64,000 nucleotides of DNA from Roseateles oligotrophus (GTDB lineage: Bacteria; Pseudomonadota; Gammaproteobacteria; Burkholderiales; Burkholderiaceae_C), in the NCBI RefSeq assembly GCF_025717515.1, contig NZ_JAJIRN010000014.1, positions 1 through 64,000 on the forward strand. The letters are read 5' to 3'. A model generated the notes under the pieces. It was given only the letters and a program-made list of their open reading frames with translations, was not told the DNA's origin and searched no databases. The translations under genes were made by a program, and so were the position numbers. Position 1 is the first letter of the stretch. The number at the start of each line of letters is the position of its first letter. Positions 33,623 to 42,836 of the stretch are shown piece after piece.

Positions 33623-34486
33623 ATGACCAAGAAGGCATTGCTGGTAGGAATCAATGACTACGCCCCGGGTGGGGCAGGTGGGCCCGACTTGCGCGGCTGT
33701 GTGAACGATGTGCGAGACATGGCCAACACGCTTTGCGTGCTTGGCATTGTGCCGGCCGCACCCAACACCATGCGCATACTGACCGACACACGCGCCACCC
33801 GGGCGGCCATCCTGACCGGCTTCCGCTGGCTGGTCACCGGCGCCAAGCGCGGCGATGTGCTGGTGTTCCACTATTCGGGCCACGGCTCGCAGGTCGTCGA
33901 TGTCAGCCATGACGAAGCCGATCAACGCGACGAGACCATTTGTCCGCATGACTTCGCCTCGGCCGGCATGATCAAGGACGACGATCTGCGCTCCCTGCTG
34001 ATGGCGCTGCCGCCGGGCGTCAATCTCGACATCATCCTGGACTCATGCCACTCCGGAACCGCCACTCGGGCTGCCTTGTCGGTGGACGAATTGCTGGACG
34101 AGCCTGCGTTCACCAACCGCTATATCGAACCACCACTGGACTACGGTTTCTTCCTTGATGCCAACCCCTCAATGCCGGTTCGCGCCTTGATGAAGCCGGG
34201 CGGCATGGAGGGCGTGCGGCGCGACGCCGTGGCGGTGCCGGGCTTGAACCATGTGCTGTGGGCCGGTTGCCGCGACAACCAAACCTCGGCCGAGGCACGA
34301 ATCGGCGGGGTCTGGCGCGGCATCTTCACCTACAACTATTGCAAGGCCTTGCGCGGCGCCGGCTTGAATGTGACCCGACGCCGCCTGGACGCACAGGTAA
34401 CTGTAAATGTGCGCGGCATGGGCTATGCCCAGGTGGGCCAGCTTGAGGGCACCAATATCGCGCTGGATGAAAAAGTATTCACCTGA
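33623..34486 (+). CDS. Stand-alone metacaspase (C14 family peptidase)
   Basis: A 287-residue caspase-fold cysteine peptidase. It starts MTKKALLVGINDY, and the dyad is intact: H87 in HYSGHGSQ and C142 in DSCHSG. An acidic stretch (QRDETICPHD) follows the histidine, as in metacaspases that bind calcium and cut after basic residues. There is no signal peptide, so it should be cytoplasmic. AAAGGAGA lies eight bases before the ATG; the frame is open far upstream but without a good start. Bacterial metacaspases are linked to stress and programmed death, but the substrate is unknown. A second caspase domain lies in the TpsA protein. Confidence 0.92.
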   Translation: MTKKALLVGINDYAPGGAGGPDLRGCVNDVRDMANTLCVLGIVPAAPNTMRILTDTRATRAAILTGFRWLVTGAKRGDVLVFHYSGHGSQVVDVSHDEADQRDETICPHDFASAGMIKDDDLRSLLMALPPGVNLDIILDSCHSGTATRAALSVDELLDEPAFTNRYIEPPLDYGFFLDANPSMPVRALMKPGGMEGVRRDAVAVPGLNHVLWAGCRDNQTSAEARIGGVWRGIFTYNYCKALRGAGLNVTRRRLDAQVTVNVRGMGYAQVGQLEGTNIALDEKVFT

Positions 34487-34501
34487 GTCGGGGCGCCAGG
34501 G

Positions 34502-34523
34502 CTTGGCGGCCCATGCCGCCAAG
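34502..34523. terminator. Hairpin after the metacaspase gene
   Basis: A perfect 8-bp stem (CTTGGCGG / CCGCCAAG) with a 6-nt loop lies 15 bp after the stop. No T-run follows, so it could be a weak terminator or a processing hairpin. Confidence 0.4.
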
Positions 34524-34578
34524 TTCGTCGTCCGCGGCTCTTCCTGCAGGGCCGAAGCATTCTGAAAGGACAGTCGGC

Positions 34579-35586
34579 ATGAGCAAGAGGGTGCCGCATA
34601 TCCGCACCATCGAAGGCAGAGGCAGTTGGCGCACCCGAGCCTTGAACGAATGGCTGCGCTGGGCGTCGCGCAAGCCGCTAGGCTTTGAAGACGACGTCGC
34701 GGCACTCAGGCGGCGCTACGAAATGCTTGACACGCGGCACTTCAAGCTTGGCCCCTCGGTGCGGCGCGAACCCGTCAGCTGCAATGGTGTGCCGGCCGAG
34801 TGGATCAGCGTGCCGCAGACTCAGCCCGGCCGCATCATCCTCTATCTGCATGGGGGCTCGTTTGCCTTTCGCTTTCCGAATGCCCATGCGAGTTTTGCGG
34901 CCCGACTCTGTCAGCGTCTGGGCGCAAAAGCCTTGATTCCCGACTATCGCCTGGCGCCGGAGCATCCGTTTCCGGCCGCGCCGGATGACTGCCAAGCCAG
35001 CTATCGCTGGCTGCTCGGCAATGGCTGCAAGCCCGAACAATTGCTGGTGGTCGGCGACTCGGCCGGCGGCAATCTGGCGCTGGTTACCCTGCACCGCAGC
35101 CTGCAAGCACGCGAGCCAATGCCGGCCTGCGCGGTGCTGCTTTCGCCCGCCGTTGACTGCACGCTGGACAGCCCCAGCATGGCCGCCAATGAAGCACGCG
35201 ACCCGATGTTCAGTCTGCGTAATTTCCTGGTGCTGCGGCGTCTTTACGTGCCCTCGCCGCTGCTCTACACCCACCCGGATGTGTCACCACTATTCGGGGA
35301 CTTTGCCGGCTTCCCGCCGCTCTTTTTGCAGGCCGGGCAGTCCGAGATGTTGTGTGACGAAGCCATAAGAATCGCCCACAAAGCCCATGCCAGCGGCGTT
35401 GATGTCGAGTTGGAGTTGTGGCCCGAAACACCGCATCTGTTTCAGATGGCCCCCTTTCTGCCGGAGGCGGTGCGTGCCTTGGACGAAATCGAGAAGTTCG
35501 TCTGCACTCGCATGGTCTGGCATCGCCATGACGAACAAGCTGCACGGCCTAAGGCTCTGCATTTACCGATCGCATCGCCCAAGTGA
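34579..35586 (+). CDS. Hormone-sensitive-lipase-family esterase
   Basis: A 335-residue alpha/beta hydrolase of the HSL type. The oxyanion motif is YLHGGSFAF, the segment DYRLAPEHPFPAA follows, the nucleophile is S161 in GDSAGGNLA, and the late histidine is in PETPHLFQ. Such enzymes hydrolyse short acyl esters. The ATG at 34579 has AAGGA upstream. It lies 92 bp after the metacaspase on the same strand with a hairpin between, so co-transcription is possible but unproven. It ends at a strong bidirectional terminator. Confidence 0.88.
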   Translation: MSKRVPHIRTIEGRGSWRTRALNEWLRWASRKPLGFEDDVAALRRRYEMLDTRHFKLGPSVRREPVSCNGVPAEWISVPQTQPGRIILYLHGGSFAFRFPNAHASFAARLCQRLGAKALIPDYRLAPEHPFPAAPDDCQASYRWLLGNGCKPEQLLVVGDSAGGNLALVTLHRSLQAREPMPACAVLLSPAVDCTLDSPSMAANEARDPMFSLRNFLVLRRLYVPSPLLYTHPDVSPLFGDFAGFPPLFLQAGQSEMLCDEAIRIAHKAHASGVDVELELWPETPHLFQMAPFLPEAVRALDEIEKFVCTRMVWHRHDEQAARPKALHLPIASPK

Positions 35587-35623
35587 GGGGCGAGTCGTTC
35601 TTTCAAGCATTGTTCGAATGAAG

Positions 35624-35644
35624 AAACCCGCCTGAGGCGGGTTT
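35624..35644. terminator. Bidirectional Rho-independent terminator
   Basis: A 9-bp perfect stem (AAACCCGCC / GGCGGGTTT) with a TGA loop lies between the convergent esterase and PKD-protein genes. A-rich and T-rich flanks on both sides allow termination in either direction. Confidence 0.85.
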
Positions 35645-35664
35645 CCTGAGTTGAGGCTTGGAAA

Positions 35665-38235
35665 TCAGCGATTCGCCGCCGTCGCGCTGGCCTGATTGGA
35701 CTGGCACAACTCATCCGAGTTGGCCGCCACCCGCCGCACGACATAGTGATAGGTCGTGCCATTCACAACCGTCGAATCGAGCCAGGTCGCATAGTTCGAG
35801 CTTGTCTTGCCGATCAAACTGTAGGGGCCGCCGCTGAGCGTGCTGCGATAGACGTTATAGCTATCCACCCCGGCGACATGGCTCCAGGTCAGCTGAATCT
35901 TGCCGGGCTTTGCTCGCGCCGCCAGGTTGGCAATGCAAGCCGCACAGGCCGCATCGCCCGCGTCGCGCACATTCACCGCCGCACTCGCCACGCCGCTCAG
36001 ATTGCCCATGCCGCTGGACGGGAATGAACTGGCGGTGGTGTCGGTGACCTTCAGCTGCACCACGTAGTTGCCGACGCCCAGCCCCTGGAAGAACGCTTTC
36101 ACATCGGGCTGCGGGCCAGAGGCGCCGTTGAATTGACCGCTGCCGTTCAAGTCCCAGGCATAGCTTTGAATGGTGTCGCCGGGCCGGCCGGGCTCGCTCT
36201 GCCCTTGATCGGGGTTGACGGAGCCGGTGCCGTCCAGGAACCATTTCGGCGTTGCGGGGCAGAAGTTGTAGGGGCCGTTGGCATTGGCGGTCGGCGCCAA
36301 TGGCGGGATCGAAACCTGCACCATGACCGTGGTGGTGGCCGATTTTTCGGGGTTGGCGTCATCGGTGACGCGCAAAACGACCGGATAGCTGCCCAGGGCG
36401 GGGAAGGAGCGCGTCACGACCGGGCCGGTGGCGTCCCACACACCATCATTATTGAAGTCCCATTGCCAGGACTTGATGCTGCGCGCGCCGTCCTGGTGAA
36501 AGGAATCGGCACCGTCCAGGGTAACGGTCTGACCCACCACCGCCGGGTTCGGGATGGCCTTGGCGACTGCTACCGGCACGCCGGACTCGAACACCGTGCG
36601 GTTGAGCATCATGATCGCCCAAGCGGTTTCGAATGGGTACTGCTGACCGTCAAAGTTATGCCCCGACCAGTAGCCCGCCGCATCTTGATCCAGAATCAAT
36701 GTGCGGGCAACTCCGTTGGACGTCGCGAGCAGGCCATTGCAGCCATCGATCTTGCCGAGTTCCGCGCCATACCAATCGGACGGACGCTTGTCGGTGTCAT
36801 GCTTGAACGAGCGCAGGCAGGTGATCGGATTGGGCACGCCGTCGCCGTCCGGGTCATGCAGCAGCATTGCCTTGGTAAAGGAGAACAGGCCGTAGTAATA
36901 GTCCTTGATGCTGTAGTAGGGGTTGCCTGGGTAGATCAGGTCATTGCCCCAGTTCTCACGCATAAAGGTCTCGGCGCCCTCCCAGCTTGGTCCCCCGACG
37001 GGCGAGCTGCCGCGCCCGATACCGTCCATCACCAGTTGCACCATGCCTGACGCCGTGACCGCGTAGGGCCCCCAGACATGGCTACCCCCTTGGTAGCCAA
37101 AGTAGCCGGCGCCGTTGTCATAGTTGGGCGGGTTGGGCGCCACCTGAGAGCTGCGCAACCAGACCTTGTTCCATTCCGGCACCACATTGGGTTTAAGAGT
37201 GCCAGCATTCTGCGGTAGCAATGCGCCGAAGGAGCGCGCGCCCAGGATGCCGATGGCCATCCATTGCGAGATCGAGTTGTCGTTATAGCCATTGCAGGTG
37301 TAGTACCAACCTCCCCCAAACGGCGAGTCGTATTGGCAGTAGCTGATGTTGTCGACGATGTCCTGGGCGATGTCGATGTATTTGCGCCCGATCACATTGG
37401 CAGGGCCGCTCGGCGCGAGCGCATTGGGGGTACCACTGGCGACGATGGTGCTCAGCAGCATGCCGGTCTGGTAGCCCTCGTTTTGAGCGTTATAGATGGA
37501 CAGACCGTTGCCATTGACATCGGGGTTATACGTCCCGCCGTTCACCCCATCGGCTTGCACGCCGATGCCGCGCACGCTCAACTGCGTGAACAAGAAGCGC
37601 ATGCCGCGCGTCACCGTATCGGTATAGGGGTTGTCGGCCGAGCCGGCCACCTGGTGACCATTCACCATGAAGGCATTCAAATTGGCGGCGGTCACGCCGT
37701 GATAGCCGAGCGAGGCCGCGCCGCCCTGTTGCCAATTGCTGCAGTCGCTGCAAACGCCGGGCGAGCGGAATTGGGTCTTGTGCAAGTACCACAAGCCCTC
37801 ATCGATCGCCACATTGGCCTCGACCTCCAGGCTCTTGGCCTTCATTTCAACGTAGTAGGTGCGGCTGGCCGCCTGACCCGTGCTCAGGTCCGTCACCGTC
37901 AGCCTTGCGGACCAGACCTGACCGGCTGGACCCACATAGGTATGGCTGGCTTCGATCGCGTTCATATCGCTGACGACACCCACTGCCGGCGCCGCGCCGT
38001 CACCGAAGTCCCATGAATATTGAAAGTTAGCGCCCTGCTGACTCGAAGTACCCTTGAGTCGTATCGCCCGGCCGGGATAGGTGCTGTGCGGGATCTGCGG
38101 ATGGGTCGCAACCCAGGGCACCGTCTTCACCACCGGCACGACGGCCTGGGCCGGCGTGGCCCCGAAAACCCCGGCGGCCAAGACCCCCAGGGTTGCTGAA
38201 AAGAGGCGCCAGGCGCCGGGTTTTTTCGAGTTCAT
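35665..38235 (-). CDS. Large secreted protein with PKD domains and an Fn3-like C-terminus
   Basis: An 856-residue exported protein. After a signal peptide (LFSATLGVLAAGVFGATPAQA) comes a PKD-like domain (YSWDFGDGAAP). The central region of about 400 residues is rich in Tyr, Trp and Gly with repeated helix-like blocks (AIDEGLWYLHKTQF, FETAWAIMMLNRTVF), as in terpenoid-cyclase-like toroids. Two more PKD domains follow (WQWDFNNDGVWDA; YAWDLNGSGQFN), then a fibronectin-type III-like end (IQLTWSHVAGVDSYNVYRS). The ATG at 38235 has AAGGATT upstream. It may bind or process an extracellular polymer; no catalytic motif is obvious. Confidence 0.8.
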   Translation of the reverse strand: MNSKKPGAWRLFSATLGVLAAGVFGATPAQAVVPVVKTVPWVATHPQIPHSTYPGRAIRLKGTSSQQGANFQYSWDFGDGAAPAVGVVSDMNAIEASHTYVGPAGQVWSARLTVTDLSTGQAASRTYYVEMKAKSLEVEANVAIDEGLWYLHKTQFRSPGVCSDCSNWQQGGAASLGYHGVTAANLNAFMVNGHQVAGSADNPYTDTVTRGMRFLFTQLSVRGIGVQADGVNGGTYNPDVNGNGLSIYNAQNEGYQTGMLLSTIVASGTPNALAPSGPANVIGRKYIDIAQDIVDNISYCQYDSPFGGGWYYTCNGYNDNSISQWMAIGILGARSFGALLPQNAGTLKPNVVPEWNKVWLRSSQVAPNPPNYDNGAGYFGYQGGSHVWGPYAVTASGMVQLVMDGIGRGSSPVGGPSWEGAETFMRENWGNDLIYPGNPYYSIKDYYYGLFSFTKAMLLHDPDGDGVPNPITCLRSFKHDTDKRPSDWYGAELGKIDGCNGLLATSNGVARTLILDQDAAGYWSGHNFDGQQYPFETAWAIMMLNRTVFESGVPVAVAKAIPNPAVVGQTVTLDGADSFHQDGARSIKSWQWDFNNDGVWDATGPVVTRSFPALGSYPVVLRVTDDANPEKSATTTVMVQVSIPPLAPTANANGPYNFCPATPKWFLDGTGSVNPDQGQSEPGRPGDTIQSYAWDLNGSGQFNGASGPQPDVKAFFQGLGVGNYVVQLKVTDTTASSFPSSGMGNLSGVASAAVNVRDAGDAACAACIANLAARAKPGKIQLTWSHVAGVDSYNVYRSTLSGGPYSLIGKTSSNYATWLDSTVVNGTTYHYVVRRVAANSDELCQSNQASATAANR

Positions 38236-38365
38236 TGTTGAATCCTTTTTTAAGACAACAAATGGAGCGAGCAAAGCGGCTCCCTGTGCCTGCGGGCGGG
38301 CCGCTTGGCACATCTGAGAAGCAGGGAATGAGGGGCGGCCTGCGGCGCAAAAGCCGCGCCAAGAC

Positions 38366-39055
38366 TCAGCGAGCGGGCGCGGAGGCGGGCAAGCGACGGC
38401 TGCTAGCCAGCGCCGCCAGCAAACCCAGCCCGACCAAGCTCAGCGAGACCGGCTCGGGGATATGGCCGTCTTGCTCGATGCGCAAGCTGCTGGACATAAA
38501 TATCGCCGCTTGACTGTCTGGATCGAACTGCGTCAGGTAAAAGCCTGCGGTCGGGGCGATATCGGAGAACAGATAGCTGATCGTGGCGGTTTCCCCCGTA
38601 TTGAGGACAAAGCGCCAGTCGGAGGCCATCGAGACATCGTCCTCCAAGCCGGCTGGCACGCCATTGAGACCGTCCAGTTGGCCGGCTAGGAAGTTGCTGT
38701 AGATATTGCCGAACTTAAAACCTGGCTCATCAATCTCCCAGCCTTGCCCGGCTGCGGCAATGCCCGAGCTGCTGCCGTTTTCATTGAAGAAGGTATTGAC
38801 GGTCTCGTCAATTTCATGATCGACGAACAGGCCGGCATAGCGATTGCCCGCGCCGCTCAGCTTGATGGAGATCGAGCCCAAGCCACTGCTGGTGTTGAAG
38901 CCCGCCATGTTCACGCCCGCAGGTGCGAAGCCTTTGCTGATTGCTCCGTCGATATTGAAGGCGAATTCATACAAGCTGATCACCGGACTCGCCTGAGAGA
39001 AATTCGCCGACATCGCTGCCCAGACCATGAGCCAACCGTAAAGAAGTTTTTTCAT
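38366..39055 (-). CDS. PEP-CTERM sorting-domain protein
   Basis: A 229-residue exported protein with a signal peptide (MKKLLYGWLMVWAAMSANFSQA) and a classical PEP-CTERM tail. The tail has the tripeptide PEP in HIPEPVSLSLVG, a hydrophobic helix, then a basic end (SSRRLPASAPAR). Such tails are recognised by an exosortase, and the genes usually serve exopolysaccharide or biofilm matrix. The body is a beta-rich domain (ISIKLSGAGNRYAGLFVDHE). The exosortase is not in this window. It lies 131 bp upstream of the PKD-protein gene on the same strand. Confidence 0.85.
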   Translation of the reverse strand: MKKLLYGWLMVWAAMSANFSQASPVISLYEFAFNIDGAISKGFAPAGVNMAGFNTSSGLGSISIKLSGAGNRYAGLFVDHEIDETVNTFFNENGSSSGIAAAGQGWEIDEPGFKFGNIYSNFLAGQLDGLNGVPAGLEDDVSMASDWRFVLNTGETATISYLFSDIAPTAGFYLTQFDPDSQAAIFMSSSLRIEQDGHIPEPVSLSLVGLGLLAALASSRRLPASAPAR

Positions 39056-39275
39056 TGCTGCCACCCTTCTTGTGAGCCACTTGATTTGAAAAGTGTCTGG
39101 ATGAAAGGCCGGCAAAAAACAGCGAACGCTCCTGCTGGCACTAACTCAGACAATCGACTGACGGCCTGCAAACCTTGCTTGATTGCCTGGACCGTTGGTC
39201 GATTTGAGCGCCGCGCATGCGGTCGCGTTTGAGTTTGGACAACGACATAACAGATCGGCGCCAAGGCGCCACAGC

Positions 39276-41606
39276 TCAGCCCAAGGCCGCGCGGATCGCG
39301 TCGTCCACATCCTTCAGCCATACAAACTGCAAGGCTTGACGGCTTGATTCGGGCACCTCACGCAAATCTTTCTCATTGCGGGCAGGCAGCATCACGACCG
39401 CCAAGCCAGCTCGCTGCGCGGCGAGGACCTTGTCCTTGACTCCGCCCACCGGGAGCACCATGCCGCGCAGGCTGATCTCGCCCGTCATCGCGACCTCGTG
39501 GCGCACCACGCGGTTGGTGAACAAGGAGGCCAGCGCGATGAACATCGCCACGCCCGCGCTCGGGCCGTCCTTCGGAATCGCCCCAGCCGGCACATGCACA
39601 TGGATGTCGACGGTATCAAACGCGCTGACCGCAATCTCCATGCTGGCGGCACGCGACTTGACCAAGGTCAGCGCCGCCTGCGCGCTTTCCTTCATCACCT
39701 CGCCGAGCTGGCCGGTCAATATCAGCTTGCCGCTGCCGGGCACGCGCATCGCTTCGACGAAGAGGATATCGCCGCCCACCGGCGTCCAGGCCAGGCCGGT
39801 CGCCACTCCGGGTGAGCTGGTGCGCAGCCCCACCTCATGTTCGAATTGAATCGGCCCGAGGATGGTGTCGAGATCGGCCGCTTCGATCTGCACCATGGTT
39901 TGCTCGCCGCCGGCCACCTGCATTGCCGCATGGCGCATCGCGCGGGCGATCTCGCGTTCCAGTTGGCGCACACCGGCCTCGCGGGTGTAATCGGCCACCA
40001 AGGCACGCAAGGCGGCGTCACTGAACTCGCATTGCTGGGCGCTCAGGCCATTGCGCTCGCGCTGGCGCGGCAGCAAATAGCGGCGCGCGATCTGGATTTT
40101 TTCTTCTTGCGTGTAGCCGGGCAACTCGATCACTTCCATGCGGTCACGCACCGCCGGCGGCACCTGGTCGATGACATTCGCCGTGGCGATGAACACGACC
40201 CGACTCAGATCAAAGGGCTGGCCCAGGTAGTTATCGCGAAAGGTGGCGTTCTGCTCCGGGTCCAGGACCTCCAGCAAAGCGGCCGACGGGTCACCATGCG
40301 AGCTGGCCGTTAGCTTGTCGACTTCATCCAGCATCATCACGCAGTTGCGGGCGCCGGCCTTGCGCAGGCCTTGCAAGATATTGCCCGGCATCGAGCCGAT
40401 ATAGGTGCGGCGGTGGCCGCGGATTTCGGCCTCGTCATGCACGCCGCCCAGCGACACCCGCACGAAAGGCCGGCCGAGCGCCCGTGCAATGCTTTGCCCC
40501 AGCGAGGTCTTGCCGACACCGGGCGGGCCGACAAAGCACAGAATCGGCGCCCGCCCGCCAGGGTTGAGTTTTTGCACCGCCAGGAATTCGACGATGCGCT
40601 GCTTGATCCGCTCCAGCCCATGGTGGTCGGCCTCCAGCACGGCGCGCGCGGCCTTCAGGTCGATCTCGGTCGCTGCGGGCGCGACCCAAGGCAGCTCGGT
40701 CAGCCATTCCAGATAGGTGAACTGCATCGAATACTCGCTCGACGCATCGGACATGCGCTTGAGCCGGGCGAGCTCTTTGCGCGCCTGCACTTCAACGTCC
40801 TCGGGCATGCCGGCCTTGGCGATCAAGCCTTCGAGCTTCTGCACGTTTTCATCGACCGCATCATCCTCACCCAGTTCATGCTGAATGGTCTTCAGCTGTT
40901 CGCGCAGCAGAAATTTGCGCTGCCTGTCGTCAAGCTGCTCTTTGGTGCGGTCACCAATCTCCTGCGAAAGACGCAAGACCTCGATGCGCCGGGTCAGCAT
41001 CAGCAAGACCTTGTTCAGGCGCTCCTCCGGCTCCAGCGTCTCGAGCAAGGCCTGCTTCTCGGCCAGCTCGCCGTCCAGCAGGCTGGCGACGATATCGGCG
41101 AGTTGAGCGCCGTCGCGGGTAGCCTGCAAGACATGGGCCAACTCGGCCGGCACGGCAGGCAGCAACTGCAGAATCTCGATCGCCCGTTCACGCAACTGCA
41201 GGCCCAAGGCCTCGGCCCGCGGCGTTGACTGGATGTCTTCACTCACCAGCTCAACCCGCGCCGCCAAAAACGGATAGTCGGGCAGCAACTCCTTGATGCG
41301 AAAGCGCTGCACGCCCTGACACACCGCGTGGTGCATCTCATCGCTGGAGCTGCTGTATTGAAAAATCTTGGCCAAGGTGCCGACCTCGCACAACTCGGCC
41401 AGCGCGGGCTCGTCGGTACGGGCATCGCGCTGCAACACCACCCCCAGCGAGCCGCCATGCTGACGCGCAAACTGCACGGCGGCCACCGACTTGGGGCGCC
41501 CGACCGTGATCGGCACCAGCACATGCGGAAACAACACCACATTGCGCATCGGCACCAAGGCGATCACGCCGGCCGGTAATGCATCTTTATTGCTGCCGAT
41601 ATCCAT
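39276..41606 (-). CDS. lon: ATP-dependent Lon protease
   Basis: A 776-residue cytoplasmic protease that unfolds and degrades damaged or regulatory proteins. The N-terminal LON substrate domain (about 15-205) is followed by an AAA+ module with Walker A GPPGVGKTSLG. The C-terminal protease domain carries the Ser-Lys dyad, S683 in KDGPSAGVAM and K726 in GGVKDKVLAAQRAG. Length is normal for LonA. The ATG at 41606 has a strong GGAGG. It begins 20 bp after the stop of the FNR-type regulator gene on the same strand, an unusual pairing that suggests co-transcription and makes this probably an accessory, stress-linked copy. Confidence 0.95.
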   Translation of the reverse strand: MDIGSNKDALPAGVIALVPMRNVVLFPHVLVPITVGRPKSVAAVQFARQHGGSLGVVLQRDARTDEPALAELCEVGTLAKIFQYSSSSDEMHHAVCQGVQRFRIKELLPDYPFLAARVELVSEDIQSTPRAEALGLQLRERAIEILQLLPAVPAELAHVLQATRDGAQLADIVASLLDGELAEKQALLETLEPEERLNKVLLMLTRRIEVLRLSQEIGDRTKEQLDDRQRKFLLREQLKTIQHELGEDDAVDENVQKLEGLIAKAGMPEDVEVQARKELARLKRMSDASSEYSMQFTYLEWLTELPWVAPAATEIDLKAARAVLEADHHGLERIKQRIVEFLAVQKLNPGGRAPILCFVGPPGVGKTSLGQSIARALGRPFVRVSLGGVHDEAEIRGHRRTYIGSMPGNILQGLRKAGARNCVMMLDEVDKLTASSHGDPSAALLEVLDPEQNATFRDNYLGQPFDLSRVVFIATANVIDQVPPAVRDRMEVIELPGYTQEEKIQIARRYLLPRQRERNGLSAQQCEFSDAALRALVADYTREAGVRQLEREIARAMRHAAMQVAGGEQTMVQIEAADLDTILGPIQFEHEVGLRTSSPGVATGLAWTPVGGDILFVEAMRVPGSGKLILTGQLGEVMKESAQAALTLVKSRAASMEIAVSAFDTVDIHVHVPAGAIPKDGPSAGVAMFIALASLFTNRVVRHEVAMTGEISLRGMVLPVGGVKDKVLAAQRAGLAVVMLPARNEKDLREVPESSRQALQFVWLKDVDDAIRAALG

Positions 41607-41626
41607 GGCGGCCTCCAATTTTTTTC

Positions 41627-42598
41627 TCAGTCGGCTCCCGGCGAGCAGGCTGCGCGGGCCGATGCGCCATGCGCCGCCGCGTCTATCGTCATCATCAGCA
41701 TCGTGTTTGCATTCAGGGCCTTGTCGCCCTTGTTCAGGCCTGGCGCCAGATAGTCGGTGCTGTGCACCTGCGGGCCGGTCTGCTGCAGCCTTGGGGGGGC
41801 GTCGCGCCCATTCGAACGCCCCAACAACTCGTCGGCCGCGCTGCGCGTGCTGCGGGAAAATTCTTTCAAAGCCCGCAGGTCGAGAATCTCGACCTCGCGA
41901 TTTTTAACCTGCAGGAATCCCAGATCGGCCATGGCGCTGAAGGAGCGGCTGACGGTCTCGTGCGCCACCCCGAGGTGGCTGGCGATGTCGCGCCGGCACA
42001 TGCGCAGCAGCAAGCGCAGCGGCGACTGCCCGCAGGCCTGCATTCGCGCGGACAGATCAACCAGAAAGCGCGCCAAGCGCACCTCGGCAGCCACCGCCGC
42101 CATCAAGTCGGCCACATCGCCATGGCGGATCAACTGCCGGCTGATGGCCTTGTGCAACATGCGTTCGAAGCCCGGCACGCTCTGGCCAAGTTCCTGCACA
42201 TCCTGAAAGCGCATTGAATAGACGGTCGAATCCTCGATCGCCACGGCTTCGGTCGGGTGCCTGCCCTGGCACAAGGCGTCATAGCCGAGCAAGTCGCCGA
42301 CGCCGGCAAAGGCGCGCACTTGCTGATAGCCATCCTCGCAGGTGCGAAAGCATTTGAACCACCCCAGGCTGACAAAGTAGAAGGCGTCGGCCTGACTGCC
42401 TTCATGGAACAAGGTCGCGCCGACGCGCATCTGCCGAGCCAGCAACGGAAAGCTGTCACTGCGGGCATTGACCTCGGCATGCGCCCCCATCAAGCGAAAC
42501 AGGTCCGACAAGCTCTTGCGGCCGGACAAGTCAACCCGCGCTTGGCCGAGCTCATGAGTGCGCCTGTCACCAACGGTCAAATCGAGAGTTTGATTCAT
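41627..42598 (-). CDS. FNR/CRP-family transcriptional regulator without FeS cysteines
   Basis: A 323-residue regulator. A cyclic-nucleotide-type sensor domain (about 45-165) is followed by a dimer helix and a Crp-type helix-turn-helix, CRRDIASHLGVAHETVSRSFSAM. The recognition helix has the E-x-x-S-R pattern of FNR, which reads TTG-type half-sites. The N-terminal cysteines that hold the FNR iron-sulfur cluster are absent, so it may sense another signal (heme, NO or redox). The last 80 or so residues form an unusual extension with no recognised domain. AGGAGG precedes two adjacent ATGs; the second (42598) has the better spacing. It is a good candidate for the protein that reads the repeated boxes. 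Confidence 0.88.
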   Translation of the reverse strand: MNQTLDLTVGDRRTHELGQARVDLSGRKSLSDLFRLMGAHAEVNARSDSFPLLARQMRVGATLFHEGSQADAFYFVSLGWFKCFRTCEDGYQQVRAFAGVGDLLGYDALCQGRHPTEAVAIEDSTVYSMRFQDVQELGQSVPGFERMLHKAISRQLIRHGDVADLMAAVAAEVRLARFLVDLSARMQACGQSPLRLLLRMCRRDIASHLGVAHETVSRSFSAMADLGFLQVKNREVEILDLRALKEFSRSTRSAADELLGRSNGRDAPPRLQQTGPQVHSTDYLAPGLNKGDKALNANTMLMMTIDAAAHGASARAACSPGAD

Positions 42599-42731
42599 CA
42601 TCTGCCTCCTAAGAATTAACCCAATTCACGATGGCTGAAGCATCGCGCCCGGCCGCTCGGGCTGCAATCGGCGCTTAGGCAGACAAGCTGTCGGATTTGC
42701 AGCGGCAACGCGGTGGCTTTCCTAGCGCCAA

Positions 42732-42747
42732 TTCGGAATATTCCTAA
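42732..42747. promoter_or_regulatory. Palindrome in the divergent regulator/sensor-kinase promoter
   Basis: TTCGGAATATTCCTAA contains the perfect 10-bp palindrome GGAATATTCC, extended by matching TT/AA flanks. It lies midway in the 238-bp region between the FNR-type gene and the sensor-kinase gene, which lacks the TTGMG box. It could be an operator for the NarL-type response regulator encoded nearby; this is inference. Confidence 0.4.
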
Positions 42748-42836
42748 CGGCTTCGCCTCACGGAATCCGACTAAAATCGCCAATAGGCCGACCCGGCTTT
42801 GGCAACAATCCTGCTGACTTCCAGTGGAACGCATTC

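Noticed and set aside
39229-39242. TTGAGTTTGGACAA upstream of the PEP-CTERM gene
   Set aside because: The right half-site is poor and the distance to the start codon is about 180 bp, so support is weak.
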